Assembly: GCA_947846985.1 (NCBI GenBank)
Contig: CANTUZ010000014.1
Span: forward strand, 6,921,232 to 6,985,231
Direction of reading: 5' to 3'
From: Fratercula arctica
Lineage: Eukaryota > Chordata > Aves > Charadriiformes > Alcidae
Length of the DNA stretch: 64,000 nucleotides
Below are positions 63,996 to 64,000 of the stretch, piece after piece. The notes under the pieces are model-generated. The model did not search any database and was not told the origin of the DNA. It worked only from the letters and a program-made list of their open reading frames with translations. A program made the position numbers and the translations under genes. Numbering within the stretch: position 1 is the stretch's first letter; every line of letters starts with the position of its first letter.

Positions 63996-64000
63996 GAGGG

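Noticed and set aside
61215..64000. LMTK3 first exon with signal peptide
   Set aside because: Searched for on the - strand; only repeats found, so the exon must lie beyond the window.

Overview
This is vertebrate nuclear DNA, most likely from a bird microchromosome (a reptile is possible). It is extremely GC-rich, its exons are small and separated by compact introns, and nearly every intron and UTR is a tandem array of a short G/C-rich unit. I saw no transposon, tRNA, rRNA or CRISPR array. The four genes were found by matching exon products to known families and checking splice sites and phases by hand; no database search was possible.

Layout: (1) CACNG8 (TARP gamma-8), + strand, exons 134-14376, with an 8.3-kb minisatellite of 51-bp units in intron 1 and RFX-like and NF-Y-like motif arrays in intron 2. 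(2) CYTH2 (cytohesin-2/ARNO), + strand, 18296-28520, complete and intact, 399 codons, or 400 with a recognisable 3-nt microexon. (3) A neuronal-pentraxin-family gene, - strand, 39708-31510, five exons, with a large histidine-rich exon not found in NPTX1, NPTX2 or NPTXR. (4) LMTK3 (lemur tyrosine kinase 3), - strand, 61214-41945, from the transmembrane exon to the last 17 coding bases; its first, signal-peptide exon lies beyond the window.

The main result is the pentraxin between CYTH2 and LMTK3. In mammals NPTX1 lies near CYTH1 and AATK/LMTK1, NPTX2 near LMTK2, and NPTXR near CYTH4 and CACNG2. CYTH2 and LMTK3 on human 19q13.33 are neighbours with no pentraxin that I know of between them. The gene here therefore looks like the fourth neuronal pentraxin of the vertebrate two-round duplication set, kept in this lineage, lost in mammals, and remodelled with a histidine-rich segment. 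Three of the families here act at excitatory synapses or in receptor trafficking: TARP gamma-8 (AMPA-receptor auxiliary subunit), neuronal pentraxins (AMPA-receptor clustering) and LMTK3 (neuronal kinase). CYTH2 is an ARF exchange factor in endosomal and synaptic trafficking. That they share a job is inference.

CACNG8, the pentraxin and LMTK3 each contain 1-nt frame breaks at or near G/C homopolymers, while CYTH2 has none. I read the breaks as probable sequencing errors, but this has to be tested. Several minisatellites appear to be seeded from the last bases of an exon (CACNG8 stop region, pentraxin stop region, CYTH2 exon 7 donor).
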